A stretch of DNA of 64,000 bases from Burkholderiales bacterium. GTDB lineage: Bacteria > Pseudomonadota > Gammaproteobacteria > Burkholderiales > Burkholderiaceae_C. This document shows, piece by piece, positions 27,533 through 35,949 of this stretch. The stretch is from NCBI GenBank assembly GCA_947464185.1, contig CANHVY010000010.1, forward strand, positions 27,433 to 91,432. The letters run 5' to 3'. The first letter of the stretch is position 1. Each line of letters starts with the position of its first letter. A model generated the notes under the pieces. That model saw only the letters and a program-made list of their open reading frames with translations. It was not told the DNA's origin and did no database searches. The position numbers and the translations under genes were made by a program.

Positions 27533-28825
27533 TCAGGGCTTGCTGGGCGGGCCAGCGGGACGGGACGCAGCAGCCCCAGGCGGCATGCTGGCCGCTGCCC
27601 CTGGGCGCCCTGCCCCCGCTGCACCAGGACCGCCCGGCCCACCGGGGCCGCGAGGACGGTTCAGGTCCACCACCCGCACGGCGAGGTTCTCGCCGCGCAT
27701 CAACCGAGCCTGTCCTGCGATGACCAGCACCTCGCCTGCCGTGACACCATCCAGGATCTCCACGCGACCGGGCACCCGCATGCCGATCTTCACCTCGGCC
27801 CGCTGTGCCACCTTGCCACCGCCGGGGGCATCGGTCACCTTGAAGACCACCTGACGGTTGCCCAGGGGCACCAGGGCCTCCTCGGGCACCACGAGTGCCT
27901 TGTCCCTGACGTCGAACACCGCCCGCACCCGGGCGAACATGCCGCCACGAAGCCGACCGTCGACATTGGCCATGCGTGCCCGCACCAGCACCGAGCGACC
28001 GTTGGCGTCCAGTTGCGCATCAATGGCATCCACTTGCGCCTTGAACTTTCGGTCCGGGATGGCGTCCAGCACCACCTCGACGCTCTGCCCCGTCTTCAGA
28101 CGGCTCAGGTAACGCTCCGGCAGCCGGAAGTCCACCCACAAGGACGACACATCCTCGATCATCACCAGATCGGCGCCGTCCTTGACGTAATCCCCGACGC
28201 TGACCGAGCGGATGCCCGTGATGCCATCGAACGGCGCCAGAATCTTCATGCGGCCGATCTGGGCCTGCGCCAGGGCCACCTGGGCCTGCGCCACCTCCAA
28301 GGCCGCGGCGTTCTGGTCGACCGCGCTCTGGCTGACGAAGTTCTGGGCGGCCAGTTCGCGACTGCGTTGCAGGTTGGTTCGGGCGATGGCAGCCGAGGCT
28401 TCAGCCTGCTTCAGCTGCGCCTGCTGCAAGGTGTCATCCAGCTGGACCATCAGCTGGCCCTTCTGGATGCGCTGGCCATCACCGAAGCTCAGCGTCTGGA
28501 TCCGGCCACTGACCTCCGGCTTGAGCACGACCCCCTGGCGAGCTCTGAGCGAACCGACGGCCTGTGAGTCGTCCTCCAGCCGGACAACGTCCACCTTGGC
28601 CACTTCCACAGCGGGCGGCCCCCCTGCCCCACCCGGGCCCCGCGAACCCCCTGGCCCTCCCGCACCCGGACCTGGACCGCCCGCGCCGGGCTTGGCCGCC
28701 GTGTCAGACCCCCCAGGAGGCTTGGCATCGCCACTGCCCGCCTTGTTCTGGTACCACCAGGCACCTCCGCTGATCAAGGCCAAACCGAGGACGGCGACCG
28801 CGAGGTGAATCTTCTTGCCTGCCAT
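27533..28825 (-). CDS. RND efflux periplasmic adaptor (membrane fusion protein)
   Basis: 430 residues from the ATG at 28825 (MAGKKIHLAVAVLGLALISG), whose hydrophobic N-terminus anchors it in the inner membrane. Barrel-sandwich/lipoyl halves are VLKPEVSGRIQTLSFGDGQR and GRMKILAPFDGITGIRSV, flanking the alpha hairpin, followed by the beta-barrel domain. Unusual are two Gly/Pro-rich linkers, one after the anchor (~40-70) and one at the C-terminus (~385-430), with collagen-like GPGGPGG runs. It forms a two-gene pump operon with the permease. Confidence 0.93.
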   Translation of the reverse strand: MAGKKIHLAVAVLGLALISGGAWWYQNKAGSGDAKPPGGSDTAAKPGAGGPGPGAGGPGGSRGPGGAGGPPAVEVAKVDVVRLEDDSQAVGSLRARQGVVLKPEVSGRIQTLSFGDGQRIQKGQLMVQLDDTLQQAQLKQAEASAAIARTNLQRSRELAAQNFVSQSAVDQNAAALEVAQAQVALAQAQIGRMKILAPFDGITGIRSVSVGDYVKDGADLVMIEDVSSLWVDFRLPERYLSRLKTGQSVEVVLDAIPDRKFKAQVDAIDAQLDANGRSVLVRARMANVDGRLRGGMFARVRAVFDVRDKALVVPEEALVPLGNRQVVFKVTDAPGGGKVAQRAEVKIGMRVPGRVEILDGVTAGEVLVIAGQARLMRGENLAVRVVDLNRPRGPGGPGGPGAAGAGRPGAAASMPPGAAASRPAGPPSKP

Positions 28826-28919
28826 GTGCTGCATTGCCCCTTGTATGCATCCGGGAATGTAACGCCCGGACCGCGCCTTGCAGGCCGTTTGTTGAATGAC
28901 CGATCAACGCGCTCGCCCC

Positions 28920-29360
28920 TCACCTGCTGCGAACTTCCTCCACGCCGCGATTGGCCAGGGCATCTGCGCGCTCGTTGCCCTCGTCACCCGCGTGACCACG
29001 CACCCAGCGCCAGTCAATCTGATGCGATTGCGTCAAGTCATCCAGGCGTTGCCACAGGTCGACGTTCTTCACGGCCTGGTTGCTGGCCGTTCGCCAACCT
29101 CGCCGCTTCCAGTTGTGTATCCATGAGGTGATCCCGTTGCGCACGTACTCGCTGTCCAGGTGCAGCGTCACCCGGCTGGGAGCTTTCAGGGCCGCGAGCG
29201 ACTCGATCACGGCGGTCAACTCCATGCGGTTGTTGGTGGTCTGGGCCTCGCCGCCCCAGATTTCGCGCTCATGTCCTCCGCTGCGCAGCCAGGCTCCCCA
29301 GCCACCGGGGCCGGGGTTGCCCTTGCAGGCGCCGTCGGTGTAGATCACCACGTCCTTCAA
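28920..29360 (-). CDS. rnhA: Ribonuclease HI
   Basis: 146 residues. Cleaves RNA in RNA-DNA hybrids. The catalytic carboxylates are in [38 protein letters not shown] and [16 protein letters not shown]. It starts three bases after the methyltransferase gene on the same strand. The methyltransferase-rnhA pairing beside gloB is the same neighbourhood as E. coli gloB-yafS-rnhA, but dnaQ is not found after it here. Confidence 0.97.
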   Translation of the reverse strand: MKDVVIYTDGACKGNPGPGGWGAWLRSGGHEREIWGGEAQTTNNRMELTAVIESLAALKAPSRVTLHLDSEYVRNGITSWIHNWKRRGWRTASNQAVKNVDLWQRLDDLTQSHQIDWRWVRGHAGDEGNERADALANRGVEEVRSR

Positions 29361-29363
29361 TGC

Positions 29364-30185
29364 TCAACTCCTTCGGGAGCCTCGGCGGCTCGGTTCTTGG
29401 TGGGTGCTGACCAGCGCAGGCCGTGGCGCACTGGCGTAGCGCGCCTGCCGCTTGGCCAACCCCACCAGCCGCATGCCCCTCACCCGCTTGACCGCCGTGA
29501 GACCGTAGACGGCGCCCAGAACGGGCCACCAGCGCTGCCCGACAGGTTCAATGAAGGACCAGCGCTGCTGCCACGCTGCCGTGTCCACCCGCGGGCCGAA
29601 ACAACCAAAGCGCGCCGCCTCGACCTCAAAGCTCAACAGACGCAGCCAATCCCGCAGCCTTCGAAATCCGATCATCTGCGCCCGCTGCGGCCAAGGACCC
29701 AGGCGCGCGTTGGCATCCCTACCAGGCCCCCGACGCTGCCGCGTGCCCAGGGCCCACAGGCTGGCGGGATTGAAGGCCGTGATCATCAGGCGCCCCTCGG
29801 GCACCAGCACACGCTCCACCTCACGCAAGGTCAAGTGGGCGTCGCGGGCCATTTCCAGCGCATGCGGCATCACCACCAGGTCCAGGCTCTGGCTGGCGAA
29901 GGGCAAGGCATCGAACTCGCACTGCAGATGGACTGCCCGGACCTGCTCGGGCACGCCAGGTCCGGCATCACCGCCCAGAGCCTGCGCAGCGCATGCCAGC
30001 CAGCGATGCGGCATGCGGTTCGTCTGCAGGGCGTCCATGGCCGGCAGCCCCATCTGCAGGGCGTGAAAGCCGAAGACATCGGCCACCCCCGCGTCGAACC
30101 ACTCACGCTCCCACGTCAGCAGATGCTGACCGGCCGTGGTGATCCACCAGGGCGTCGAGCCGATAAACTCAGGGGTTGTGGTCAT
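29364..30185 (-). CDS. YafS-like SAM-dependent methyltransferase
   Basis: 273 residues from the ATG at 30185 (MTTTPEFIGSTPWW), preceded by GGAG four bases upstream. Class I methyltransferase: LQMGLPAMDALQ, DALPFASQSLDLVVMPHALE and VERVLVPEGRLMITAFNP are motifs of the type-11 methyltransferase fold. Substrate unknown. The start codon overlaps that of divergently transcribed gloB by two bases, so the ribosome binding site of each gene lies inside the other's coding sequence. Open frame extends to 30218, but those codons would lie inside gloB and have no better signal. Confidence 0.87.
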   Translation of the reverse strand: MTTTPEFIGSTPWWITTAGQHLLTWEREWFDAGVADVFGFHALQMGLPAMDALQTNRMPHRWLACAAQALGGDAGPGVPEQVRAVHLQCEFDALPFASQSLDLVVMPHALEMARDAHLTLREVERVLVPEGRLMITAFNPASLWALGTRQRRGPGRDANARLGPWPQRAQMIGFRRLRDWLRLLSFEVEAARFGCFGPRVDTAAWQQRWSFIEPVGQRWWPVLGAVYGLTAVKRVRGMRLVGLAKRQARYASAPRPALVSTHQEPSRRGSRRS

Positions 30186-30978
30186 GACACTCCATCCCAT
30201 ACCCGCCTTCGCGGACAACTACATCTGGATGGTTCACGATGGGCAGAACGCCCTGGTCGTGGACCCAGGGGATGAGGGCCCCGTGATCGAGGCGCTGGAC
30301 CGGCTGGGTCTGGCGCTTCAATCCATTCTAGTGACGCATCACCATGCAGACCATGTGGGTGGCATCCAGGGGCTGCGCGGACGCCTGCAAGGCCCCGTGC
30401 TGGGCCCGGCCGCGGAGAACATTCCACAGCCCTTCGTGCCGCTGGCGGGCGGCGATGAAGTGCGGGTGCTGGGCCTTCTGTTTCGGGTGATGGATGTGCC
30501 GGGCCACACTGCGGGGCACATTGCCCTCTTCTGTGAGAGCCTGGCTGACGATCGTGTTGACGAGCAACACGGTTCACCCGTGCTCTTCTGTGGCGACACG
30601 CTGTTCTCGGGCGGCTGCGGCCGGTTATTCGAAGGCAGCGCCGAGCAGATGCACACCTCGCTGCAGGCTCTGGCGGCCCTGCCACAAGCCACCAGGGTGT
30701 GCTGCGCGCACGAGTACACCTTGTCCAACCTTCGCTTCGCCGCAGCGGTCGAGCCAGGTAACGCCGCTTTGCTGGCCTACACCCAGCAGTGCCTGGAGAA
30801 ACGGGCCCAAGGCCTGCCGACCCTGCCGTCCACCATCGGCACGGAATCGGCCATCAACCCGTTTCTTCGTTGTGCGCAGGCGGAGGTGATCGAATCCGCC
30901 AGGCGCCATGGGTGCATGGTTCCAGGGCCCGTGGAGGTCTTCGCCACCCTGCGGGCCTGGAAGAACGAGTTCCGATGA
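30184..30978 (+). CDS. gloB: Hydroxyacylglutathione hydrolase (glyoxalase II)
   Basis: 264 residues from the ATG at 30184 (MTLHPIPAFADNYIWMV). Hydrolyses S-lactoylglutathione in methylglyoxal detoxification. Metallo-beta-lactamase fold with the dinuclear metal motif THHHADHVGG, further ligands in DVPGHTAGHI and FCGDTLFSGGCGR, and CCAHEYTLSNLRFA in the C-terminal glutathione domain. AGGGG lies eight bases before the ATG. It shares CATG with the start of the divergent methyltransferase and overlaps the mltD start by four bases. Confidence 0.96.
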   Translation: MTLHPIPAFADNYIWMVHDGQNALVVDPGDEGPVIEALDRLGLALQSILVTHHHADHVGGIQGLRGRLQGPVLGPAAENIPQPFVPLAGGDEVRVLGLLFRVMDVPGHTAGHIALFCESLADDRVDEQHGSPVLFCGDTLFSGGCGRLFEGSAEQMHTSLQALAALPQATRVCCAHEYTLSNLRFAAAVEPGNAALLAYTQQCLEKRAQGLPTLPSTIGTESAINPFLRCAQAEVIESARRHGCMVPGPVEVFATLRAWKNEFR

Positions 30979-32744
30979 ACGTGAGGATTCATGTGAGCCC
31001 CAGCGTGAGCACCCGTGCAAGCACCCAGGCAAGCGCCTGGGCCGCGCGAACTGCAACCCTGAGCCTGTTGCTGGCAACTGTCGTGGGCCTGGGCGCTTGC
31101 ACGTCGATGCCTGCAGGCCCCGCAGCGGTCGATCAGGCTGTCGAAACACGCACGTTGGGCGCCGTGGGCCACAGCGATCCCCGCAGCGTTGCAGCAGAGG
31201 CGGCAGGACGAGACGCCTCTGTGGCTGTGGGCATCACGCCCGCTGTGGTCGCAGTTCCTTCTCCGGGCGTTGGCACGGCAGCGACCCCGCCAAGCCACAG
31301 TTTGGAACGTTCCGCTGACACGCAGTCAGGCCCAACGTCAGAACCCATTCGAGCCACCGCCGCCGCCACCGTCGCGCTGCGCACCTTGCCCGGCATGGAG
31401 GAGGACAACCCCGGAGACCGGTCCGATCTCTGGGAACGGGTACGCCGCGGTTTCGCCATGTCCGACCTGGAGTCAGACCTGGTGCGCAAATGGGAGCAGT
31501 GGTATGCCACGCGCCCGGATTACGTGCAGCGCATGACAGAGCGGGGGGGGCGGTATCTGTTCCACGTGGTGGAAGAGGTGCACAAGCGCGGACTGCCCAT
31601 GGAACTTGCGTTGCTACCCTTCATCGAGAGCGCCTTCAATCCGCAGGCCCTGTCGGTCGCCAGTGCGTCGGGCATGTGGCAATTCATGCCCGCCACGGGC
31701 CGGCAATTCGAACTGAAGCAGAACCTGTTCCGGGATGACAGGCGCAACGTCCTGGCCTCCACGCGGGCCGCGCTCGACTACCTGCAGATGCTGCACCAGA
31801 AGTTCGGCGATTGGCATCTGGCACTGGCTGCCTACAACTGGGGGCAGGGCAACGTGCAGCGAGCCCTGGAGCGCAACCGCAGGGCGCGCGAGGACACCGT
31901 CTACACGGCCTTAAGGATGCCGGATGAGACGCGCAATTACGTGCCCAAACTGCTGGCTGTCAAGAACATCATTTCCTCTCCCGGCAACTTCGGCCTGGTG
32001 TTGCCGCCCCTGGAGAACCACCCCTTCTTCCTTACTGTCAGCATCGAGCGCGACATGGACGTCGAACTCGTGGCCCGGTTGGCAGGAATGCCCCTGGATG
32101 ACTTCCAGGCCCTGAACCCGCAGTTGAACAAGCCCGTGCTGCTGGCTGCGGGCACACCCCAGGTGCTGCTGCCCTATGACAACGCGAACCGCTTCTTGAG
32201 GGAGCTGCCCCGCCACACGGGACCCCTGGCCTCGTTGACGGCGTGGGTCACGCCGCGCACTTTGCGTCCGGCCGAAGCGGCCAAGCTCGCAGGCGTGCCG
32301 GAATCCCGCCTGCGAGAGTTGAACCGCATCCCCGACGGCATGCTGATCAAGACCGGTTCAACGCTCATCGTGCCGCGTCGCGCGGACCATGCGCTGGACG
32401 TGACCGAGCAGGTGGCCGACGAGGCCGCCATGCAACTCACCCCTGACGGCCCGAAGCTGGTACGACGTACTGTGAAGGCCCTCCCCAAGGGTGAGTCACT
32501 TGTGAGCTTCGCACGCCGTCACCGCGTGGAAGCTGCGGACCTGGCCCGCTGGAACCAACTGCCTGTGCAGGCGGCCTTGCGTCCCGGTCAGGCCATGACG
32601 TTGATGACCCCTGCGCGCGCAGGCGCTTCCAAGGGCCCGGCAGCCAAGGCAAGCGCCAAGAGGAGTGTGCAGGCTGTGAAGGGTGGCAAGGCTGCCGACA
32701 CCAAGCCGCAAGCGCGTAAGGCCGCTTCCGCGCAGAAACGGTGA
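30975..32744 (+). CDS. mltD: Membrane-bound lytic murein transglycosylase D
   Basis: 589 residues from the ATG at 30975, overlapping the gloB stop (ATGA). The lipobox VVGLGAC near residue 36 marks it as a lipoprotein. The lytic transglycosylase domain (SLT, ~200-340) has the catalytic Glu in MELALLPFIESAFNP, SASGMWQFMPATGRQFEL and LALAAYNWGQGNVQRAL. C-terminal LysM-like modules include VKALPKGESLVSFARRHRVE. It cleaves peptidoglycan glycan strands to anhydromuropeptides. The tail is rich in Lys/Ala. The gloB-mltD order matches E. coli mltD-gloB proximity. Confidence 0.94.
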   Translation: MNVRIHVSPSVSTRASTQASAWAARTATLSLLLATVVGLGACTSMPAGPAAVDQAVETRTLGAVGHSDPRSVAAEAAGRDASVAVGITPAVVAVPSPGVGTAATPPSHSLERSADTQSGPTSEPIRATAAATVALRTLPGMEEDNPGDRSDLWERVRRGFAMSDLESDLVRKWEQWYATRPDYVQRMTERGGRYLFHVVEEVHKRGLPMELALLPFIESAFNPQALSVASASGMWQFMPATGRQFELKQNLFRDDRRNVLASTRAALDYLQMLHQKFGDWHLALAAYNWGQGNVQRALERNRRAREDTVYTALRMPDETRNYVPKLLAVKNIISSPGNFGLVLPPLENHPFFLTVSIERDMDVELVARLAGMPLDDFQALNPQLNKPVLLAAGTPQVLLPYDNANRFLRELPRHTGPLASLTAWVTPRTLRPAEAAKLAGVPESRLRELNRIPDGMLIKTGSTLIVPRRADHALDVTEQVADEAAMQLTPDGPKLVRRTVKALPKGESLVSFARRHRVEAADLARWNQLPVQAALRPGQAMTLMTPARAGASKGPAAKASAKRSVQAVKGGKAADTKPQARKAASAQKR

Positions 32745-32790
32745 AACGCCACCAGCGACCGAACGGCCCGCACGGCCGACTGGGCCACGA

Positions 32791-33192
32791 TCAGGCCCAC
32801 ATGGGCGACACCATCAGAGCGATGGACACCGCCAGCCCCGCTGACCACACCAGCGTGCGCGCGGCAGCGCGGTTGGTCACGTAGAGCAGGATGTAGACCA
32901 CCCGCAACAGCACGAAGGCCAGAGCCAGGCTATCGATAAGTTCCTGTTGCACTTGCAGTTGCTGGGCTGTGAGCACTGCGGCGATGAACAAGGGCAGCGC
33001 CTCGAAACTGTTCGCCTGAGCGGCATTCGCGCGAGCCCTGCGTCCACTCTGGCGAGCCAGCCAGGCACGCGGATCTTCGTTGTCGAAACCGCCTTCGCGT
33101 ACGGACCGCGAAAACGTTCCCCACTTGGCCACGCCGGCCGCCACGATGGGCAGCAGGCAGGCCAGCAACACACACCAGTAGCTCAATGCCAT
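32791..33192 (-). CDS. MAPEG family membrane protein
   Basis: 133 residues from the ATG at 33192 (MALSYWCVLLACLLPIVAAG). Four hydrophobic segments, with the family pattern of a charged stretch after the first helix and RANAAQANSFEALPLFIAAV followed by LVYI-type helices. MAPEG proteins include glutathione-dependent membrane enzymes, but bacterial members of this group have no established substrate. It starts 22 bases after the recR stop, at the end of the dnaX-ybaB-recR run. Confidence 0.85.
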   Translation of the reverse strand: MALSYWCVLLACLLPIVAAGVAKWGTFSRSVREGGFDNEDPRAWLARQSGRRARANAAQANSFEALPLFIAAVLTAQQLQVQQELIDSLALAFVLLRVVYILLYVTNRAAARTLVWSAGLAVSIALMVSPMWA

Positions 33193-33214
33193 GCAATCCT
33201 CCCGTCGGGCGGCA

Positions 33215-33802
33215 TCAGCGCCGATCGGCCAGCGCGTGCGCGATGGTGCCCAAATCCACAAACTCGATGTCGCTGCCCACGGGCACGCCGCGGGCGAGCC
33301 GCGTCACCTTCAGGCCGCGGTGCTTCAGGGCCTCGGACAACGCATGCGCCGTCACCTCCCCTTCCGCCGTGAAGCCCGTGGCCAGGATCACCTCACCCAC
33401 CTGACCATCACAGGCCCTGAGCAGCAGGGCTTGCGCGCCGATGGATTCAATGCCCACCCCGTCCAACGGGCTGAGACGGCCCTGCAGCACGAAGTACAGG
33501 CCTCGGTAGCTGCCTGAGCGCTCCATGGCGGCCTGATCGGCCGGCGTTTCCACGACGCACAGCGCAGTCGCATCGCGCGCGGGGTCGCTGCACAGCGAGC
33601 AGATGCGCTCCTCGCTGAAGGTGTGACAGCGCTCGCAATGGCCCACACGCTCCACCGCGGCGTCCAGCGCACGGGCCAGCAGCGTGGCGCCCGGCCGGTC
33701 GTGTTGCAACAGGTGATGGGCCATGCGTTGCGCCGAGCGCGTCCCCACGCCGGGCAATCGCTTCAGCGCCTCGGTCAGGGCCTGCAGGCTCTTGCCGGAC
33801 AC
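33215..33802 (-). CDS. recR: Recombination mediator RecR
   Basis: 195 residues. Part of RecFOR loading of RecA at gaps. N-terminal helix-hairpin-helix ([20 protein letters not shown]), C4 zinc finger [16 protein letters not shown], and a Toprim domain with [20 protein letters not shown]. It follows ybaB by 14 bases, the standard dnaX-ybaB-recR operon order. Confidence 0.97.
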   Translation of the reverse strand: MSGKSLQALTEALKRLPGVGTRSAQRMAHHLLQHDRPGATLLARALDAAVERVGHCERCHTFSEERICSLCSDPARDATALCVVETPADQAAMERSGSYRGLYFVLQGRLSPLDGVGIESIGAQALLLRACDGQVGEVILATGFTAEGEVTAHALSEALKHRGLKVTRLARGVPVGSDIEFVDLGTIAHALADRR

Positions 33803-33816
33803 TGCTTCGATACCGT

Positions 33817-34143
33817 TCAGAACGGGAACTTCATCCCAGGCGGCAAAGGCATCCCGGCGGTGACCTTGGACATCTTCTCGGCCGAGGTCTGCTCCACCCG
33901 CCGCACCGCGTCGTTGAACGCGGCAGCCACCAGGTCTTCCAGCATGTCCCGGTCTTCACCCAGCAGGCTGGGGTCGATGGCCACGCGGCGCACATCATGC
34001 TTGCAGGTCATCGTCACCTTGACCAGACCCGCGCCCGATTGGCCTTCCACCTCCAGCGACGCCAACTCGTCCTGCACGCGCTTGAGGTTGTCCTGCATGG
34101 CCTGGGCCTGTTTCATCAAGCCCGCCAACTGACCTTTCATCAT
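33817..34143 (-). CDS. ybaB: YbaB/EbfC nucleoid-associated protein
   Basis: 108 residues starting [20 protein letters not shown], a family hallmark. Small dimeric DNA-binding protein with long N-terminal helix and beta sheet ([23 protein letters not shown]). Sits between dnaX (55 bases upstream) and recR as in most proteobacteria. Confidence 0.95.
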   Translation of the reverse strand: MMKGQLAGLMKQAQAMQDNLKRVQDELASLEVEGQSGAGLVKVTMTCKHDVRRVAIDPSLLGEDRDMLEDLVAAAFNDAVRRVEQTSAEKMSKVTAGMPLPPGMKFPF

Positions 34144-34198
34144 GAATGTGATTCCTTTGGGATTGCCTTGTGGATGAAGATGGATCCAGCGCGACCGC

Positions 34199-35878
34199 TC
34201 AGGCCGGCTTGACCGAACCCGGCACCAGCCGGGCCGTGGAGAACTGCTGGAGCAGGGACTGCACCAAGGAGTCTTCGCGGATCAGCGCCTCGGCCTGCGC
34301 CTGTAGGCGGGCCTTCTGCGCGGCGTCACGGCGGGCCGGCGTGTCACCGCCGTCTCCGGCCTGCACCTCAATGGAAAGCTGCATGCCCAGCGAAACGCAC
34401 AGCGCCTCAGTGAGCTTGTCCTTCAGCGCTGCGCCGCGAAGAGACTCATGCGGAATGCGCAAGTGCCACACGGCAGGCGGTCCGTCATCCCTGGCCACCA
34501 GTCCGCCCTGCCAGGCCAGTTCCTTGACCAGGCCCGTCAACCGCCCCTCATCGACCAATTGCCTGACGACTGCGTCCCACCGATCCGCCAACGCCTCGCG
34601 CTCTTCCGCTGGCGTTGCCGCTGCCGCTTCCGCAGGAACGCTCGGGGGCAGGGGTTCGGACTCAACAGCAGGTGCTGCTGGAACGACGGGCGCCGCATCC
34701 ACCGCCCGCGTCGGCACGCTCAGAGAGGGCGGTGCGGGAGCGCGAAGGGGCGCGGAGCGGGAAGCAGGCGCCACGGCCGGTCGATCAAAAAACGCCAGGA
34801 TGCGCAGCAGAATCATCACCAGCGCAGCATGCTCGTCAGACATCAGGGCCAGTTCACCCTTGCCATGCACCGCGATGCTGTAGGCCAATTGCAGTTCATC
34901 AGGGGCCAGGATCTGAGCCAGCTCGGCCACATCAGCCAGTGAAGGCGAGTCGTCCGACAAGGCACCAGGCACCACCTGCTCCACGGCGGCGCGCTGCAGC
35001 AGCCCGGCCATGGCATCCAACGCCGCGGCCGCAGAGGCTCCAGCCATTTGCAGCGCCGCGGCCGCTTGCATCACCGCCGGACCATCGCCGCGCGCCAAGG
35101 CCTGCAAGATGGCGGCGCACGACTGCGTGTGACTGGCGCCGAGCATGCTCGCCACGCCCTCTTCCGTCAATTGCCCACCACCGTACGCAATGGCCTGGTC
35201 CGTCAGGGACAGGGCATCGCGCATCGAGCCTCGTGCGGCCTCGGACAACAGACGCAAGGCGCCGGGCTGCGCCGGGATGCCTTCGCTAACCAGCACTTGC
35301 GCCAGATGCTCCTTCACCACCTCCGGCACCATGGGCCGCAGGTTGAACTGCAGACAGCGGCTCAGCACCGTGGGCAACATCCGCTCTGGATCGGTGGTGG
35401 CCAGCACGAACTTCAGGTAATCGGGAGGCTCTTCCAGCGTCTTCAGCAACGCATTGAAGGCATCCTTGGTGAGCTGGTGCGCCTCATCGATCATGAACAC
35501 CTTGTAGCGACCCAGGGCCGGCTTGTAGGCAGCACGTTCGATCAGATCGCGTATCTCGTCAATGCTGCGATTGGACGCTGCATCCAGCTCGATGTAGTCC
35601 ACATACCGGTCGGCATCGATGTCGGTGCAAGCTGCACACTGGCCGCAGGGGTTCGACGTGACATCGCCTCGGCCGTCGGACCCGGTGCAGTTCAGGCTCT
35701 TGGCCAGGATGCGCGAGATGGTGGTCTTGCCGATGCCGCGGGTGCCGGTGAACAGGTAGGCGTGGTGAAGCCGCCGCTGGTCCAGCGCGTTCGTCAGCGC
35801 GCGCACGACATGATCCTGCCCCGCCATCTGCGAGAAGTTTCTCGGACGATACTTCCGCGCCAGGACGACGTAGCTCAT
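34199..35878 (-). CDS. dnaX: DNA polymerase III subunits tau/gamma
   Basis: 559 residues starting [23 protein letters not shown]+ clamp-loader subunit: Walker [15 protein letters not shown], a four-Cys zinc site (C-x-n-CGQCAAC) and Walker [25 protein letters not shown]. Domains I-III end near residue 364, followed by a Pro/Ala-rich linker and the tau domain ([12 protein letters not shown]). A T6 run encodes F363-F364 exactly at that boundary; gain of one T, or a -1 slip, would give an immediate TGA. TAGAAT lies six bases before the ATG with no Shine-Dalgarno. Confidence 0.97.
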   Translation of the reverse strand: MSYVVLARKYRPRNFSQMAGQDHVVRALTNALDQRRLHHAYLFTGTRGIGKTTISRILAKSLNCTGSDGRGDVTSNPCGQCAACTDIDADRYVDYIELDAASNRSIDEIRDLIERAAYKPALGRYKVFMIDEAHQLTKDAFNALLKTLEEPPDYLKFVLATTDPERMLPTVLSRCLQFNLRPMVPEVVKEHLAQVLVSEGIPAQPGALRLLSEAARGSMRDALSLTDQAIAYGGGQLTEEGVASMLGASHTQSCAAILQALARGDGPAVMQAAAALQMAGASAAAALDAMAGLLQRAAVEQVVPGALSDDSPSLADVAELAQILAPDELQLAYSIAVHGKGELALMSDEHAALVMILLRILAFFDRPAVAPASRSAPLRAPAPPSLSVPTRAVDAAPVVPAAPAVESEPLPPSVPAEAAAATPAEEREALADRWDAVVRQLVDEGRLTGLVKELAWQGGLVARDDGPPAVWHLRIPHESLRGAALKDKLTEALCVSLGMQLSIEVQAGDGGDTPARRDAAQKARLQAQAEALIREDSLVQSLLQQFSTARLVPGSVKPA

Positions 35879-35884
35879 GTTCTG

Positions 35885-35890
35885 ATTCTA
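35885..35890 (-). promoter_or_regulatory. -10 box TAGAAT six bases before dnaX ATG
   Basis: On the minus strand TAGAAT, six bases and the dnaX ATG (35878). This would place transcription start at or next to the first codon. The divergent gene on the plus strand has the same arrangement 48 bases away. Confidence 0.45.
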
Positions 35891-35937
35891 GGTGGAGGCC
35901 GCGGACGAAACGTTGGCGTGGTCCAGGTCGCGACACC

Positions 35938-35943
35938 GATAAT
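35938..35943 (+). promoter_or_regulatory. -10 box GATAAT six bases before the PurM-like gene
   Basis: GATAAT, six bases and the ATG at 35950. A possible -35 TTGGCG lies at 35913-35918 with a long 19-base spacer. No Shine-Dalgarno is visible, so a leaderless transcript is likely if this promoter is used. Confidence 0.45.
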
Positions 35944-35949
35944 TCACCT

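Noticed and set aside
34199..35878. E. coli-style A AAA AAG frameshift site in dnaX
   Set aside because: No A-run occurs on the coding strand; only the T6 run reported as a finding is present.
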